DNA of 64,000 nt from Nothophaeocryptopus gaeumannii. Lineage: Eukaryota; Ascomycota; Dothideomycetes; Mycosphaerellales; Mycosphaerellaceae. Where the stretch lies: contig JASISA010000019.1 in NCBI GenBank assembly GCA_031771865.1, positions 1,302,001-1,366,000 of the forward strand, read 5' to 3'. How positions within the stretch are numbered: the first letter of the stretch is position 1; every line of letters begins with the position of its first letter. Made by a program: the position numbers and the translations under genes. The notes below the pieces were generated by a model. The model worked only from the letters and a program-made list of their open reading frames with translations. It did not search any database and was not told where the DNA came from. Of this stretch, positions 9,786-19,924 are shown one piece after another.

Positions 9786-11648
9786 TCACAGCCCTCGTTG
9801 TCTGGCTGAGTAGCTGTCGTGCAAAGCAGATCTGCTCCATGCCCGCACCTTCCGGCCGTAGAAGTAGAAAAGCATGTGGCATGGAACCAGAATTGCGCAC
9901 ATGATACCCAGCGAAGTCATGGTCTGTGGCGGTGTGAGCATCTGCTGAATACTATAAAGCTCTGCCATTACCTACCCAAGGGATACCGATCTTCTCACGA
10001 AGGATCGGCGAGAATAACGGAAATGCTGCTCCGAGTGAATACCTCACAAAGGCGCAGGCGGCCAGAGCGCTATTAGCATGCGAGAGGTACAGGTCCTGCA
10101 CGTAAACGGTCGCCGTCACCCTGCAGGATTGAGCATCAGACTTCCTTTCTGGACATCGAAACTTCATTGTCTTGACTCACCAAACCATGTACATGCCAAT
10201 TCCAACCATCACCTCCGAGCTGGCTTGGTTCTGCCACGAGGTTTGCGGTCCCGAGGTCCACGCGAACCACAGCAGGCCAGCAGATAGTGCAACCATGCCC
10301 ACTATCTGGCAGTCTCAGTCAGTTCATGTCTGCACGTCAACGCCAATGGACTTACAATGGGAGGGAGTCGGCTCTCGGGTGCAATCGGACCTCCTCGAGG
10401 CAGTCGCTGCCGGAAGCGCAGCTGAGTGTCGAGCACGACCGCGATGCAGCCAAGGACGAAGCCAAAGATAGTTGCTGAGAGTGCCCACGCGGAATATTCT
10501 GGAGTCCATTCTCGGCCTTGAAAAGCGTATGGGATCTCAGAGTAGGTCAAACTCTGTATGCCATAGTCGAGCGTGAAAGCACTTGTCACCACGATCAGCA
10601 CTGGCTCTTTGCACAGCATCTTCCACGGTTTGACCAGGTAATCTGACAGATTGACTCGGATCTCGTCATGCAGACTGTGTAACGACCAATCACCCGTCTC
10701 GAATCGCAACCTCTGCGACTTCTTCTGGAGTACGGTATGCTCTCTGCATTCCGGTAGCAAAGCCATCGCAATAGTCAGAGGTAGCGCAATCGAAAGGCAT
10801 AAACACATCGTCACAGTCCAGTCAAAGCCATTGTGGGTGAGTGATGCTCCTATCCCAGGACCCAGGGATCCGCCGATGAAGGCGCCGGTGGCGAAGATCT
10901 GATAGGCAATGGCTCTTCCCACTGGCCCGTACAGATCAACCTGAAAGCATTAGAGCGCGGTCAGCGGTGTTGCGGGCAAGAGCGAAGCTCTGGGACTCAT
11001 CGACTCACAAACATCCCCGGAGGGATGACATACGCTGCACTCCCGCATGCCCCTGCCAAGAAGCGACAGAATAGAATCGCCTCCACGTTCCGGGATGTTA
11101 TCACGAAGAACGTGAATAAGAGAAATCCCAGCATGCCAAACACCAGAGGCCTCTTTCTGCCATAGCATTCTGATGCAGGACCAAAGAATATCGGCCCTAT
11201 AGCAAAGGTCAGCACTGTCGCAACATGAGCTAGGCGCATGCCTAGACTTACCAAGCGCCAATCCAAGGATGTACAGAGACAGTGTTAAGTCCTCTGTCAT
11301 GCCGTTACCGAACTCGAAGGAACCCTCTTGCAGGACTCCCGAGAACAGACTGATGGCTATCGACACCACGAAGTTCAACATGGTGATAACTATACTGATG
11401 GCCATCTTGACAATCAATTTCAGGTTCCTCGGATTCTCTGGGTCATCATCTCCGTCCCAGCTGACAAGACTGCTTCCCGATTGGATTGATGGTGACCTCT
11501 CTATCGATGCGCTCTCGACGCCTGCTACCGGTTCGTTCCCCGGCTCTACCTTGACGTCCTTGATTTTGTGTTTTGCCTTGTCCTTGGAGATGATGGAGCT
11601 CGCGGTGTCGACCAGCGTTGAATTGGAGCTCGATGACCATTGCGACAT
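9786..11648 (-). CDS. MFS transporter, drug:H+ antiporter-like (DHA1 type)
   Basis: Six exons (11252-11648, 11009-11196, 10356-10940, 10181-10305, 9976-10120, 9786-9923) with introns of 50-68 nt give 525 aa. Phases match at every junction. A cytoplasmic N-terminus of about 75 residues ends in WDGDDDPENPRNL, the usual DHA1 lead-in. Twelve helices follow. The loop between helices 2 and 3 reads GPASECYGRKRPLVFG, matching the MFS G-x3-D/E-x2-GRR/K signature. Other segments are FCRFLAGACGSAAYVIPPGM, GRAIAYQIFATGAFIGGSLGPGIG, TYSEIPYAFQGREW and SALAACAFVRYSLGAAFPLFSP. Polyamine and azole exporters of this subfamily look alike, and the substrate cannot be told. The last intron was set at 52 nt (9924-9975) because shorter choices were below fungal intron size. 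The stop lies 150 bp from that of the convergent regulator gene. Confidence 0.87.
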
Positions 11649-13209
11649 TGTTCAGCCAGCTGCAAATGTATCGTAAAGTCTCCGCCAAAAGCGACAAAAC
11701 GTGGAGAGGACAGAAAACTGTGCCAGGCTCGAGCCGGTCTGGATATGAATCCAATGTACACGTCGTCGCCAACTTCCGCTAGCACTGTTCTAACAAGAGC
11801 ATGGTAGGACACTGTAGGGCAAGTCGAGCACACCTTAGTCCAAGCCCTGGAGTATCTCAGGACAAAGAACGGATTGGCCTATCGCATCTGACGCATATCA
11901 TCTGCACGGGCCGGTGATGCCTAACACTCGCACGTCAACACAGGCGCGCCTCAGGGTCTCTGATCGTATAAAGACCCCTCGACGCTGGAGAGCGTCCATA
12001 CTGAATCCTTTTCCCACGTTCTGCGGATGAAATGGCAACGAGCATCGGTCGAAAACGTGGAGCCAGTCTCAACGACTGCTTTCATTCACTTACCGTCTGA
12101 GCAAACTGCGGGAGTTCCTCTCCGCGGAAAGCTGCATTTCGATCATAAGCGACTTTCGCGCTCGTGTTTGGTTGAACAGGTACACAACCTCAGACCAGCA
12201 AACAGCACAAGAGAGTATAAACCTGCTCGAGGAGGAAGGAAGGCACGCGACCTCTTACAGAACCTCATCTCTGCGCTCTCTCCTCGATGTCTATCAATTT
12301 TAGCTGTGCGCGTGCTGGTTGATCTCGTCATGGTATCTCCGCAACGTGGCTCTCGATTATCGAGCTGATCTCTATTCAGCACAAACCCCTTTCTCCGATC
12401 AACGACCGCCCGAGACGATTTCATGCCATCCTCCTCGTCCTTACTATCACCATTTCGCAAACCTCACCCTCCGAAACCAACCTAACGTTGACGCCAAGGC
12501 TCTGGTCAACATTCGAACAGTGGCGAACATTGCAAAGGTTCTGCTCCCGCTTCCCCGATTGACCAACATGCTTGGTGTGCGACGATACACAACAGGAATG
12601 TGAGATTGGCGGAATTTGTCAACTTCACTCCTCGGCTCTGCCGAGTCTACTGGGAAATGCTCGAATGACAAATGACATGGCTGTCGCAGCCGGAGGCACA
12701 GCTTGGAAGTCTCTTGATTGTTATATCGCACCAAGTCACGAGGACGGCCATAACAGGGATGAACGCACGTGTGTGAGGCGACGTCATCTTGCTTGGTATG
12801 GAGCACGACTGCTTTGGAGTGCTTCATTGGCAACTTGCGAGCAGAGAAAGCTCAGAAATGATCAACACTGCAACCGTCAACCTGGCTCTCTGAGGCGATC
12901 TCCGACATTCTCCTCAAACATCCACGGAAAGGCTGATCAATCTCATGGGACTAGGTTGATCACACATGTCTCCCTCTCTCTCTCTCGTCCTCCTCGCATC
13001 ACCGCTCAATTCAACCCTCAAACCAGTCGTAGTGATCCCTCCGATCTCCTCTCCCTCACCAGGACTCCCTTGCCCTCCTTTCGCCACACAGGGACGACCG
13101 TCGCTCCCTCCTTGGACGCTGAAGTTCTCTCCTTACTAAAGTCCATCTCAAAGTACGTGGCTCTGGCAGCCGCATTATCGAACATCCTCGCTCCTATCAC
13201 AGCCCCGAG
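11649..13209. other. Gene-free interval
   Basis: About 1.56 kb upstream of the MFS gene. Open frames such as 12572-13213 (+) lack domains and have low-complexity, pyrimidine-rich stretches (a CT-repeat near 12967-12990). I see no RNA gene or repeat element here. Confidence 0.4.
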
Positions 13210-13580
13210 TTAAACCATCGCGACTACGGCGGTTACCGAGTGAGCCCAGACCCGCTCGGGATCTAACGCCTGTGCTGTGACGAAGCCGACTGTGAGCCCT
13301 ACGAAAGCGCCGATGGCTGAGTAGACGAACGTCTCGATGCCACGGCAATTGTAGAGTGTGTGGAGGTAGTATGGTATTGCACTATTGCTTGGATAGCGGC
13401 GATGTCGAGAAGAATACCCGAAATGGTGTGATAGATGCATGGGACGTCGTCGTCGGGAACGTCGTCATCGTACGGGATGTGTGGTTCTTTGGCTGTTTCG
13501 ATGCGTTGGATGTCCGCGATGTAGAGGGCGGCTAGGGAGGCAGCCAAGGCGACAAGGCAGTGGCGTGGGAGGAGTGGCAT
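13210..13580 (-). CDS. Possible small membrane protein
   Basis: A two-exon model (13418-13580 and 13210-13316) joined by a 101-nt intron (donor GTATTC, acceptor CTCAG) gives 89 aa. The N-terminus MPLLPRHCLVALAASLAALY is a signal or membrane helix. An acidic linker IPYDDDVPDDDVP follows, then a second helix, AIGAFVGLTVGFVTAQAL. The phase fit and the two matching helices support one gene, but no family is recognised and the donor is not the best consensus. Confidence 0.35.
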
Positions 13581-13812
13581 TTTTGTCGGTGAGGATTCTT
13601 TCTCTGACTTCAAGGTCTGGTGTGTCGTATATCGGGCACAAATTGAGGTTCAAATCGAAGAGTAGACACTCGACTGTGTGGGTTCTGCTTCAATGCACGG
13701 ACGTCCTGTTGCCTCGCGTTTGCAGGATTCGAGCACGCTGCCTTGAGGGCATGAGACGCACTACAGAGTGTATTTATCGAATGCAGCTACAAAACATCTA
13801 GCTAGACTGCTT

Positions 13813-15000
13813 TCAGCGTGCTCGGACATTTTCGCGTGTCTCGCAATGTTTGCTTATTCCTGCTGCGGTACCTCGTATCCCAGACGAAGACCGCACCGCG
13901 ACGAAGAACGCGTTATGGAAGTCTTCTTCAGCGCCGTTCGGGGCCCAGATGCTGACGCCTTCGAAAGTGGCGTGTCTCAGGGAGCTGTGGTCGGATCGTT
14001 TGCCGTGCTGGGAGCGGCGCAGTACTTTCGCTTCGGAGTGAGTCATGGAGAAGTCGAGAATCGTCTCCCTGGGTCCGTCGAGGGAGGCGGAAGAAAGTTG
14101 ATTCCAAGACTGGGAGAGGGCGTCGGGAGCGTCCGCGGCAGGTAAGTGAGTGACCGGCTCAGCTTTCACATGCTTCAGATTTTGTTTCGCTCGGCGCACA
14201 GCTCAGCAACATCTCCTCGCAACATAGCCTCCGTTCCTTTTCTCTACGACCGTCGCAACCTCCTCAGCCCCCTCAATCTCATCACCAGTCTTACCTGAAA
14301 TTTCGATTCATGATGAAACATTGCGAAAGAAAAGAGAATCATTCTTCAACCATGCACCGATGGCCTCCACAGTCTCAAAGGCATCATCGAGCTTTCTTGT
14401 CTATTGTGATGAACGGTCGATCAACGTGGGAGAATGAGCTCGGGTGCTTGTCGCGAGCGGTTTGAAAGCAATAATGTACTCGATTCGACCTAAAGCTAAG
14501 TACAACGAAGATGAAGTAGGTAGGCAGTGAGTGATAGATCGCAGAGTCGATCCTCGCCACCATATGCAAAGCCGCAAAGGGACTAGCATTGAGCTCAGCT
14601 CCCTCCCGCTAATCACCTCTTAAACGCCTTCAAATGCTCCTTAGCCGTGATCAGAATCGGGGGTATCATCCATAAACTCCTTCCATGCCCTAGCTTTTTC
14701 GCAAACCTCAAAATCGTATTGCATCTGCTAAGCATCTTTCGAATGATCTCATGATAGCCAGGGCATATTCAAGCCAAGAGCGCTTGCTGCTGCGGCTGTG
14801 TCGCACCGTGTTAGAATTGGACATGTGAACTTACCTCCGCAATCATCCTGCGCATTGGCGCAGTGGTCTTCCGCAAGAGAACTAGGCGACATTCTAGTCG
14901 TGTTCATGTTAGTATTTCTGAGCGTTAGTAAGACGGCTCCGGTCATGTCGACGGTCCTATGTGGACAAGTCATGGTGAGGTTCAGCCATCCCATGCATGT
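13813..15000 (-). other. Scattered coding fragments (possible degraded gene)
   Basis: Several protein-like fragments lie on the minus strand without a clean joined model. One is a block near 14620-14760, read from about 14740, ending SLWMIPPILITAKEHLKAFKR and a stop. A second is a block near 14230-14390 with DDAFETVEAIGAWLKND and, past an in-frame TGA, GDEIEGAEEVATVVEKRNGG. A third is an N-terminal piece at about 14870-14994 with a good GTAAGT donor. The 13813-14199 frame has no ATG at its head. Together they suggest one or two decayed or heavily spliced genes, and no function can be assigned. Confidence 0.3.
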
Positions 15001-15018
15001 CCGGCCTGGCGCGGCTTC

Positions 15019-17469
15019 CTAGTCTGCGCGCGCTTTCTTGAGTTCCGGTTCTTCGAAGTCGATCTCGTCTTCCGCGGTTTCGTCGAACGAGCGCTTGCTG
15101 TGCAGAGGCTTAGGACTGCTGGCAGTAGCACCGGTCTGCTGTTCTGGACCTTCGTCGTCGAAGTTGAGGTCGTCTTCGTTGGCCTGTTCATCAGCGGCCT
15201 GCTCAGTAGCTTCAGCAGCCAGTGCCCTTTCGTTGAACGTGTCGTAGTCCTCGCCATCCAGGAGGTCGAAGGCGGTGTGATACTGCTCGTCTTCTTCGCC
15301 GGACTCTTGAGCGTTATGGCCGTTGAGATCTAAGTTGTCAGCCTGAGTGAAGTCGTATTGACCGTACTGCTCAGCGTTCTCGGCAGACTTATGGTGGCTA
15401 TCCTGGGCCTCTTCTCCATCTCCAGGGTACTGAGTGAAGTCCTCGTTGAGGAAGTTTTCGGCGCCCGTCTCGAAATGTTCTTGCTCGTCGAACTCCCTGG
15501 CAGTCTCGTCCTGTGATGCCTGGGCCGCAGAGGCAGTGGCGTCGTCATCAGTCTCGTACTCGGTCAGCAGCGTAGAGTAGTCGTCTTCGCCGTCATCGTG
15601 CGTTTCTGAAGCAGAATCTCCTGTCAGGCTTCCGGAGTCCCAATCGATCAAATCCTCTTCCTCATACTCACCAATTTGGTCGTTCGTAGTGTCGCCACGA
15701 ACGGTGTCTGAACTCGCCATTGACTCGGGCTTGACGGCCTCATGAGCTTCAGCTGCCGATACTTCGATTGGCTCGGCTCCTTGAGAGGTCTGGTCCGTAA
15801 AGGTCTGCTCGGCAGGCGCGTCGCCCTCAGCTTGCGCTTCTTGGTCCTGAGCTGAGAGGTCGTATTGTTCTACATTGTCACGGGTCTCTCGGTCCTCCGG
15901 CTCCTCATACGCATCGAAGTTGGCCTCTTCGTAGAATGTCGATTCCTGGGTGTGGTCGTCCTGATACTCTTGACCATTCTCCTCTTCTCCTTGGTTGGCA
16001 CCCTCGTCGCCGTGATCTTGTTCCTCTGCTTCATCACCAGCATATTCCTGATCGTATGTGCCCTGGCCTTCGTCATTCTGACTGCCTTGCGCCTGGGCCT
16101 GTTCTTCGGATGACTCCTCTTCTCCGTCCTCGTCATCGAATGCTTCATCATCCGCTGCATCGTTGATGCTAACGTACGTGGACAGGCCAGTTCCAGTAGC
16201 GGCGGCGTGCTTTAGCATTGCGAGGTGGCTAGTGAACTTGAGTTGCGTAGTTAGTGTCATGGAAAGGGGAGGAATGTCATCTGTTCCGTCGTTCTCATGC
16301 AGCTGAAGATACACCTCGAGGACGTCATTCAAGCTCGTTGCCGAGGCGTGTGATGAGCACTCCATGATCATCAGGCCAATCCTGTCGAAGCCAAGCACAA
16401 GGTCGGAATCTTCAGACACGGTTTCTCTCAGTTTGAGAGCCAGTCGCTGCCTACAGTTCGAGAGAAGATCTGCCAGGCTCACGTTGACGAAATTGTCGTC
16501 CTTAAGGAGTCCATCAGGCTGCATGCGTGACTTGAAAAGAGGCCACTCATACTCGCCATAAGCAACTCGCATGGGGTGCAGGCCGGTGTCTGTGGGTGTG
16601 GGAGGAGCGTCAGACACAAACGAACCAGAAACGTTTATGGCACCTGGCCGATGAGGTGGCTGTTTCAGCGCTGGAGCCTCGGAAGACTCTTCCTCTTCTT
16701 CATCTTTTGTAGCCGCATCCTTGTGCTTTACAGCCAGGTCCTCCTCTTTTATGGTCACAGTAGCGGAATTGGAAGCGGAGACTGCCAAATTATTCTGCTC
16801 TGAATTTGCACTTCGGTCCGCCGTAGCCTCCTCAGACGCTGCTACGTACTCCTCGCTCACGGCATCTTCTTGCTCGTCCTGCTGCACAGGCAATGCGCTC
16901 TCTGCTGTGTGACTTTCGAGTACATCGACAGGCTCGAGGGGCTCCTTGACGGCGTTCTCAAAATCTGCCAACTGTGCAGGATTTTGGCCGTCCAGGTCGG
17001 AGTCTTCAGGCTGGCGAGTGATCTCCTCGTCTATGGTATCGGCTTCTGTGACAACTTCGGTAGGTGCCAGAAAGCTGTTCTCGGACGTCCGTGGCGCCAT
17101 GGCATCAAAATTGATGGGATCATCTTGCTCGTTGAATTCATCGTCATAGTCGATAAGCTCTTCGTCCGCCAAGTCCTGCTGAGCAGGCTGAAGCGTCGAG
17201 TCATCATCTTGCATCTCCTCCTCAATGATAGGCGCGCTTGTCACGTTGAAGTGATCATCGTCTGCCATCACATCGTCGGTGGCTGTGCCTGGACGCGGCG
17301 GGTCGCCGTCTTCGAGCATGCGCTCGTCGTCCGTCAGCTGTACGCCACCAGAATAGTCATCAAAATCGATTTCAATATCTCCATCAAAATTGTGGCCTGC
17401 GGGAGATGACATCTCCATGCTGTCCTCGATTACAGGGGCAGCTAATGAAGCAAAAGTTGTGGATGACAT
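15019..17469 (-). CDS. Large acidic low-complexity protein, fungal conserved core
   Basis: Single exon, 816 aa. Most of the protein is Asp/Glu/Gln/Ala-rich and disordered, with SLiM-like repeats such as LIDYDDEF and LIDWDSGS. One ordered block at about residues 300-430 holds MRVAYGEYEWPLFKSRMQ, FVNVSLADLLSNCRQRLALKL, LVLGFDRIGLMI and SLNDVLEVYLQLHEND. That block looks like a compact folded domain conserved among filamentous ascomycetes, but I cannot name it. The C-terminus is Lys/Arg-containing (KKARAD) and could be a weak nuclear signal. The strand with the open 816-codon frame is taken as coding, and the many open frames on the plus strand are by-products of GAN-rich codons. It shares a 573-bp divergent promoter with the delta-COP gene. 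Confidence 0.75.
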   Translation of the reverse strand: MSSTTFASLAAPVIEDSMEMSSPAGHNFDGDIEIDFDDYSGGVQLTDDERMLEDGDPPRPGTATDDVMADDDHFNVTSAPIIEEEMQDDDSTLQPAQQDLADEELIDYDDEFNEQDDPINFDAMAPRTSENSFLAPTEVVTEADTIDEEITRQPEDSDLDGQNPAQLADFENAVKEPLEPVDVLESHTAESALPVQQDEQEDAVSEEYVAASEEATADRSANSEQNNLAVSASNSATVTIKEEDLAVKHKDAATKDEEEEESSEAPALKQPPHRPGAINVSGSFVSDAPPTPTDTGLHPMRVAYGEYEWPLFKSRMQPDGLLKDDNFVNVSLADLLSNCRQRLALKLRETVSEDSDLVLGFDRIGLMIMECSSHASATSLNDVLEVYLQLHENDGTDDIPPLSMTLTTQLKFTSHLAMLKHAAATGTGLSTYVSINDAADDEAFDDEDGEEESSEEQAQAQGSQNDEGQGTYDQEYAGDEAEEQDHGDEGANQGEEENGQEYQDDHTQESTFYEEANFDAYEEPEDRETRDNVEQYDLSAQDQEAQAEGDAPAEQTFTDQTSQGAEPIEVSAAEAHEAVKPESMASSDTVRGDTTNDQIGEYEEEDLIDWDSGSLTGDSASETHDDGEDDYSTLLTEYETDDDATASAAQASQDETAREFDEQEHFETGAENFLNEDFTQYPGDGEEAQDSHHKSAENAEQYGQYDFTQADNLDLNGHNAQESGEEDEQYHTAFDLLDGEDYDTFNERALAAEATEQAADEQANEDDLNFDDEGPEQQTGATASSPKPLHSKRSFDETAEDEIDFEEPELKKARAD

Positions 17470-18042
17470 GTTGGTTGCTCGGAGAGCGAGCTCGCTCCAG
17501 AAGGGCGTGTTCTGTGCACCAGAAGCTCGTGTAGACGTGTAGAAGGGGGTAGAAGTGAAGTTGAAAGATAAGAAGGGAGTCGAACGCGTCTTTTGGGCGC
17601 GTCTAGAAGATCGTCAGTCGCGCGGTCGCTTTGTCACGTTACTGTCACTGGATGGCGTGTGAAGGTGGTGTGCGTGGAAAAGGCGCGTGTCGTTGGTGAA
17701 TCATGTGATCCTCTATGAATGTATCGTGCGTTGTCGAGTTGGGGCGGTGAACGTGGGTCGCGGTTGTTGTGGGTGATGAGTCGACGATGTTGGTGTTGGA
17801 GTGAGGAGAGAGCAGTCGAGTTGCTCAAAGGACAAAAGCGGAAACGGCAGGTGCGCCGGAGCGGGCCGACAACCCCTGCCTGCCAAGCCTCCGCAACTCG
17901 TGAAGGAGCAACTTGGCTTGTGAAGCACATGGAAGGGACAGCTGGAGTATTGAGAGTTTCAAGACACCGCCCATCAAACGACTGCCTTTGCAATACTTAT
18001 CAGTTGCGCTCAACAGGCCTTGAGACAATCGTATTGCCCAAG
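17470..18042. promoter_or_regulatory. Divergent promoter, acidic protein gene / delta-COP gene
   Basis: 573 bp between two start codons on opposite strands. GC-rich and pyrimidine/purine-skewed stretches are visible, with no firm motif. Confidence 0.4.
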
Positions 18043-19659
18043 ATGGTACGGGCAGACAATCTACTTAGGTCCAGCGCATACTAACGATCATCGTAGGTGG
18101 TCCTCTCAGCAGCCATCACGACCCGCTCAGGGAAGCCCATCCTCGCCAGACAGTTCCGCCAGATGCAAAGGTCTCGCGTGGAGGCTCTCCTCGCATCATT
18201 CTCCAAACTCGCCGACACCGCTTCGCAACATACGACCGTTGAGAAGGACAATGTGCGATTCGTGTACCAGCCATTGGACGAGCTATACATGGTCTTGATC
18301 ACCAACCGCCAATCCAACATCCTGCAAGACATCAACACACTTCACCTGTTTGCGCAAGTGGTCAGCTCAATATGCAAAAGCTTGGACGAGCGGGAGATTG
18401 CGCGATGCGCCTACGAGCTGCTGTCTGCGTTCGATGAGGTAGTCACTCTGGGCTATAGGGAGAACCTGACCCTCAGCCAAATCAAGACGTTCTTGGACAT
18501 GGAATCGCATGAGGAGCGCATCCAAGAGATCATTGCGAGAAACAAGGAGCTTGAAGCTTCGGAGGAGCGCAAGCGCAAGGCCAAGCAATTGGAGATGCAG
18601 CGAAAAGAAATGTCTCGCGCTGCGAGAGTAGGAAGCGGTGGAATGAGTGGTGGTATGCCACGAGCACCAAACTACCCAACATACACACCGCCAGCTTCGA
18701 CGCCGAGCATGACCGACTCATACGATTCGTATAACGCCGCGAAGAACCAGTCCTTCAGCAAATCACTTGCTTCGCGAGGGAAGGGTATGCAGCTGGGCAA
18801 GAAGAAGACAACAAACACCATGTTTGATCAGCTTGGCGCAGAGGCGGCTGAGGCCAGCGCTCCTCTTGCTGGTGTGCCTGCTCCTACCGCAGCGCCTGTG
18901 CAGCCTTCAGTCCCAGCTGGCAGAGCTAGCGTCGACAGGGAAGGTATCCACGTTACCGTGGGCGAGGCCATCTCAGCGAAGTTCTCGCGAGAGGGTGCGA
19001 CCGAACTCTTCGAGGTCAAGGGAGATTTGCAGCTTCGCATCACAGACTCTAGCCTCACACAGATCAAGCTTGATCTGGCAGTCGGCGATATCAAGGGAGC
19101 CCAACTGAATGCTCATCCAAAGGTCGACAAGACCCAGTTCAAGAACAACAACACCATCCAGCTCACCGATACGACGAAAGGCTTTCCCTCAAACAACAGC
19201 ATTCAAGTCATGCGATGGCGGCTGACAGCCAAGCCGGACGATATTCAAGATCCTCCGATCAAGTTCACTGTGTGGACGTCCGAGAATGGCCCTGGCACTT
19301 ACAGCGTCACAGTTGAATACGAGCTTACTGGCTCAGATGCTCTCAAGGATGTCACGGCTGTCATCCCATGTGCGACTTCAGAGCCGTCAGTCTCAAGCTT
19401 CGACGCTGTATATGAGGTCAGCGGGGACAGCATAGACTGGAATATTGGCGATGTTGATGACAGCAATCCGAGCGGATCGTTCGAGTTTGAGGCTGAAGCA
19501 TCGTCAGAAGATGAGTTCTTCCCCATATCTGTGCGATTTACAAAGAGCAGACCGTGGGTCGACGTCGACGTGAATAGCGTGAGCTTGTTGAACATGAACC
19601 AGGATGTTGGTTTCAGCAAGGATGTGCGGTCGGTGGCGGAGAGCTATTTGATTGTTTGA
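18043..19659 (+). CDS. RET2: Coatomer subunit delta (delta-COP)
   Basis: Two coding exons. The first is only the ATG at 18043-18045. A 51-nt intron (18046-18096, branch site ACTAAC, acceptor TCGTAG) follows, then 18097-19659, giving 521 aa. The spliced N-terminus MVVLSAAITTRSGKPILARQ is the expected delta-COP longin-like start, followed by FRQMQRSRVEALLASFSKLA. The longin-like domain covers about residues 1-140, then a charged linker with KRKAKQLEMQRKEMSRAAR and Ala/Pro-rich sequence. The mu-homology domain runs from about residue 275 to the end (ISAKFSREGATELFEVKGDL, IQVMRWRLTAKPDD, SVTVEYEL, WVDVDVNSVSLL). Delta-COP is part of the COPI coat for Golgi-to-ER retrograde vesicles. Without the intron the frame has no ATG at its head. 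Confidence 0.95.
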
Positions 19660-19924
19660 AGCGATTGATAGGATTTGAGTAGCCGTAGAAGGACGTCATG
19701 AGAGTGAATGAGTTGTTAGAGACAGCAAAAGCGCAACGAACCTCATGCCAACACATCATTCAAATATTAAACATTGTCTTTTCAATTTGCCAGTCAAAGT
19801 CGCGTCGAACGCGGCAAGACCAGCGCGCGACTTCACCTTCCAAATCTCCCAAGTTCCTTCCCAAAACATCACCTGAACATGAGATGACACGGCCTTTCCC
19901 CTCAACGATCACAAAAAAGCCAAC

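Noticed and set aside
12572..13213. 213-codon plus frame
   Set aside because: Low complexity and Ser/Arg-rich, no motifs, and it overlaps the small membrane protein model on the other strand.
13700..13800. GATTCGAGC-like B-box on the minus strand
   Set aside because: No A box at proper distance and no cloverleaf possible.
16870..17409. 179-codon plus frame over the acidic gene
   Set aside because: By-product of repetitive acidic codons on the opposite strand, with a Val/Ile/Leu-rich shadow composition.
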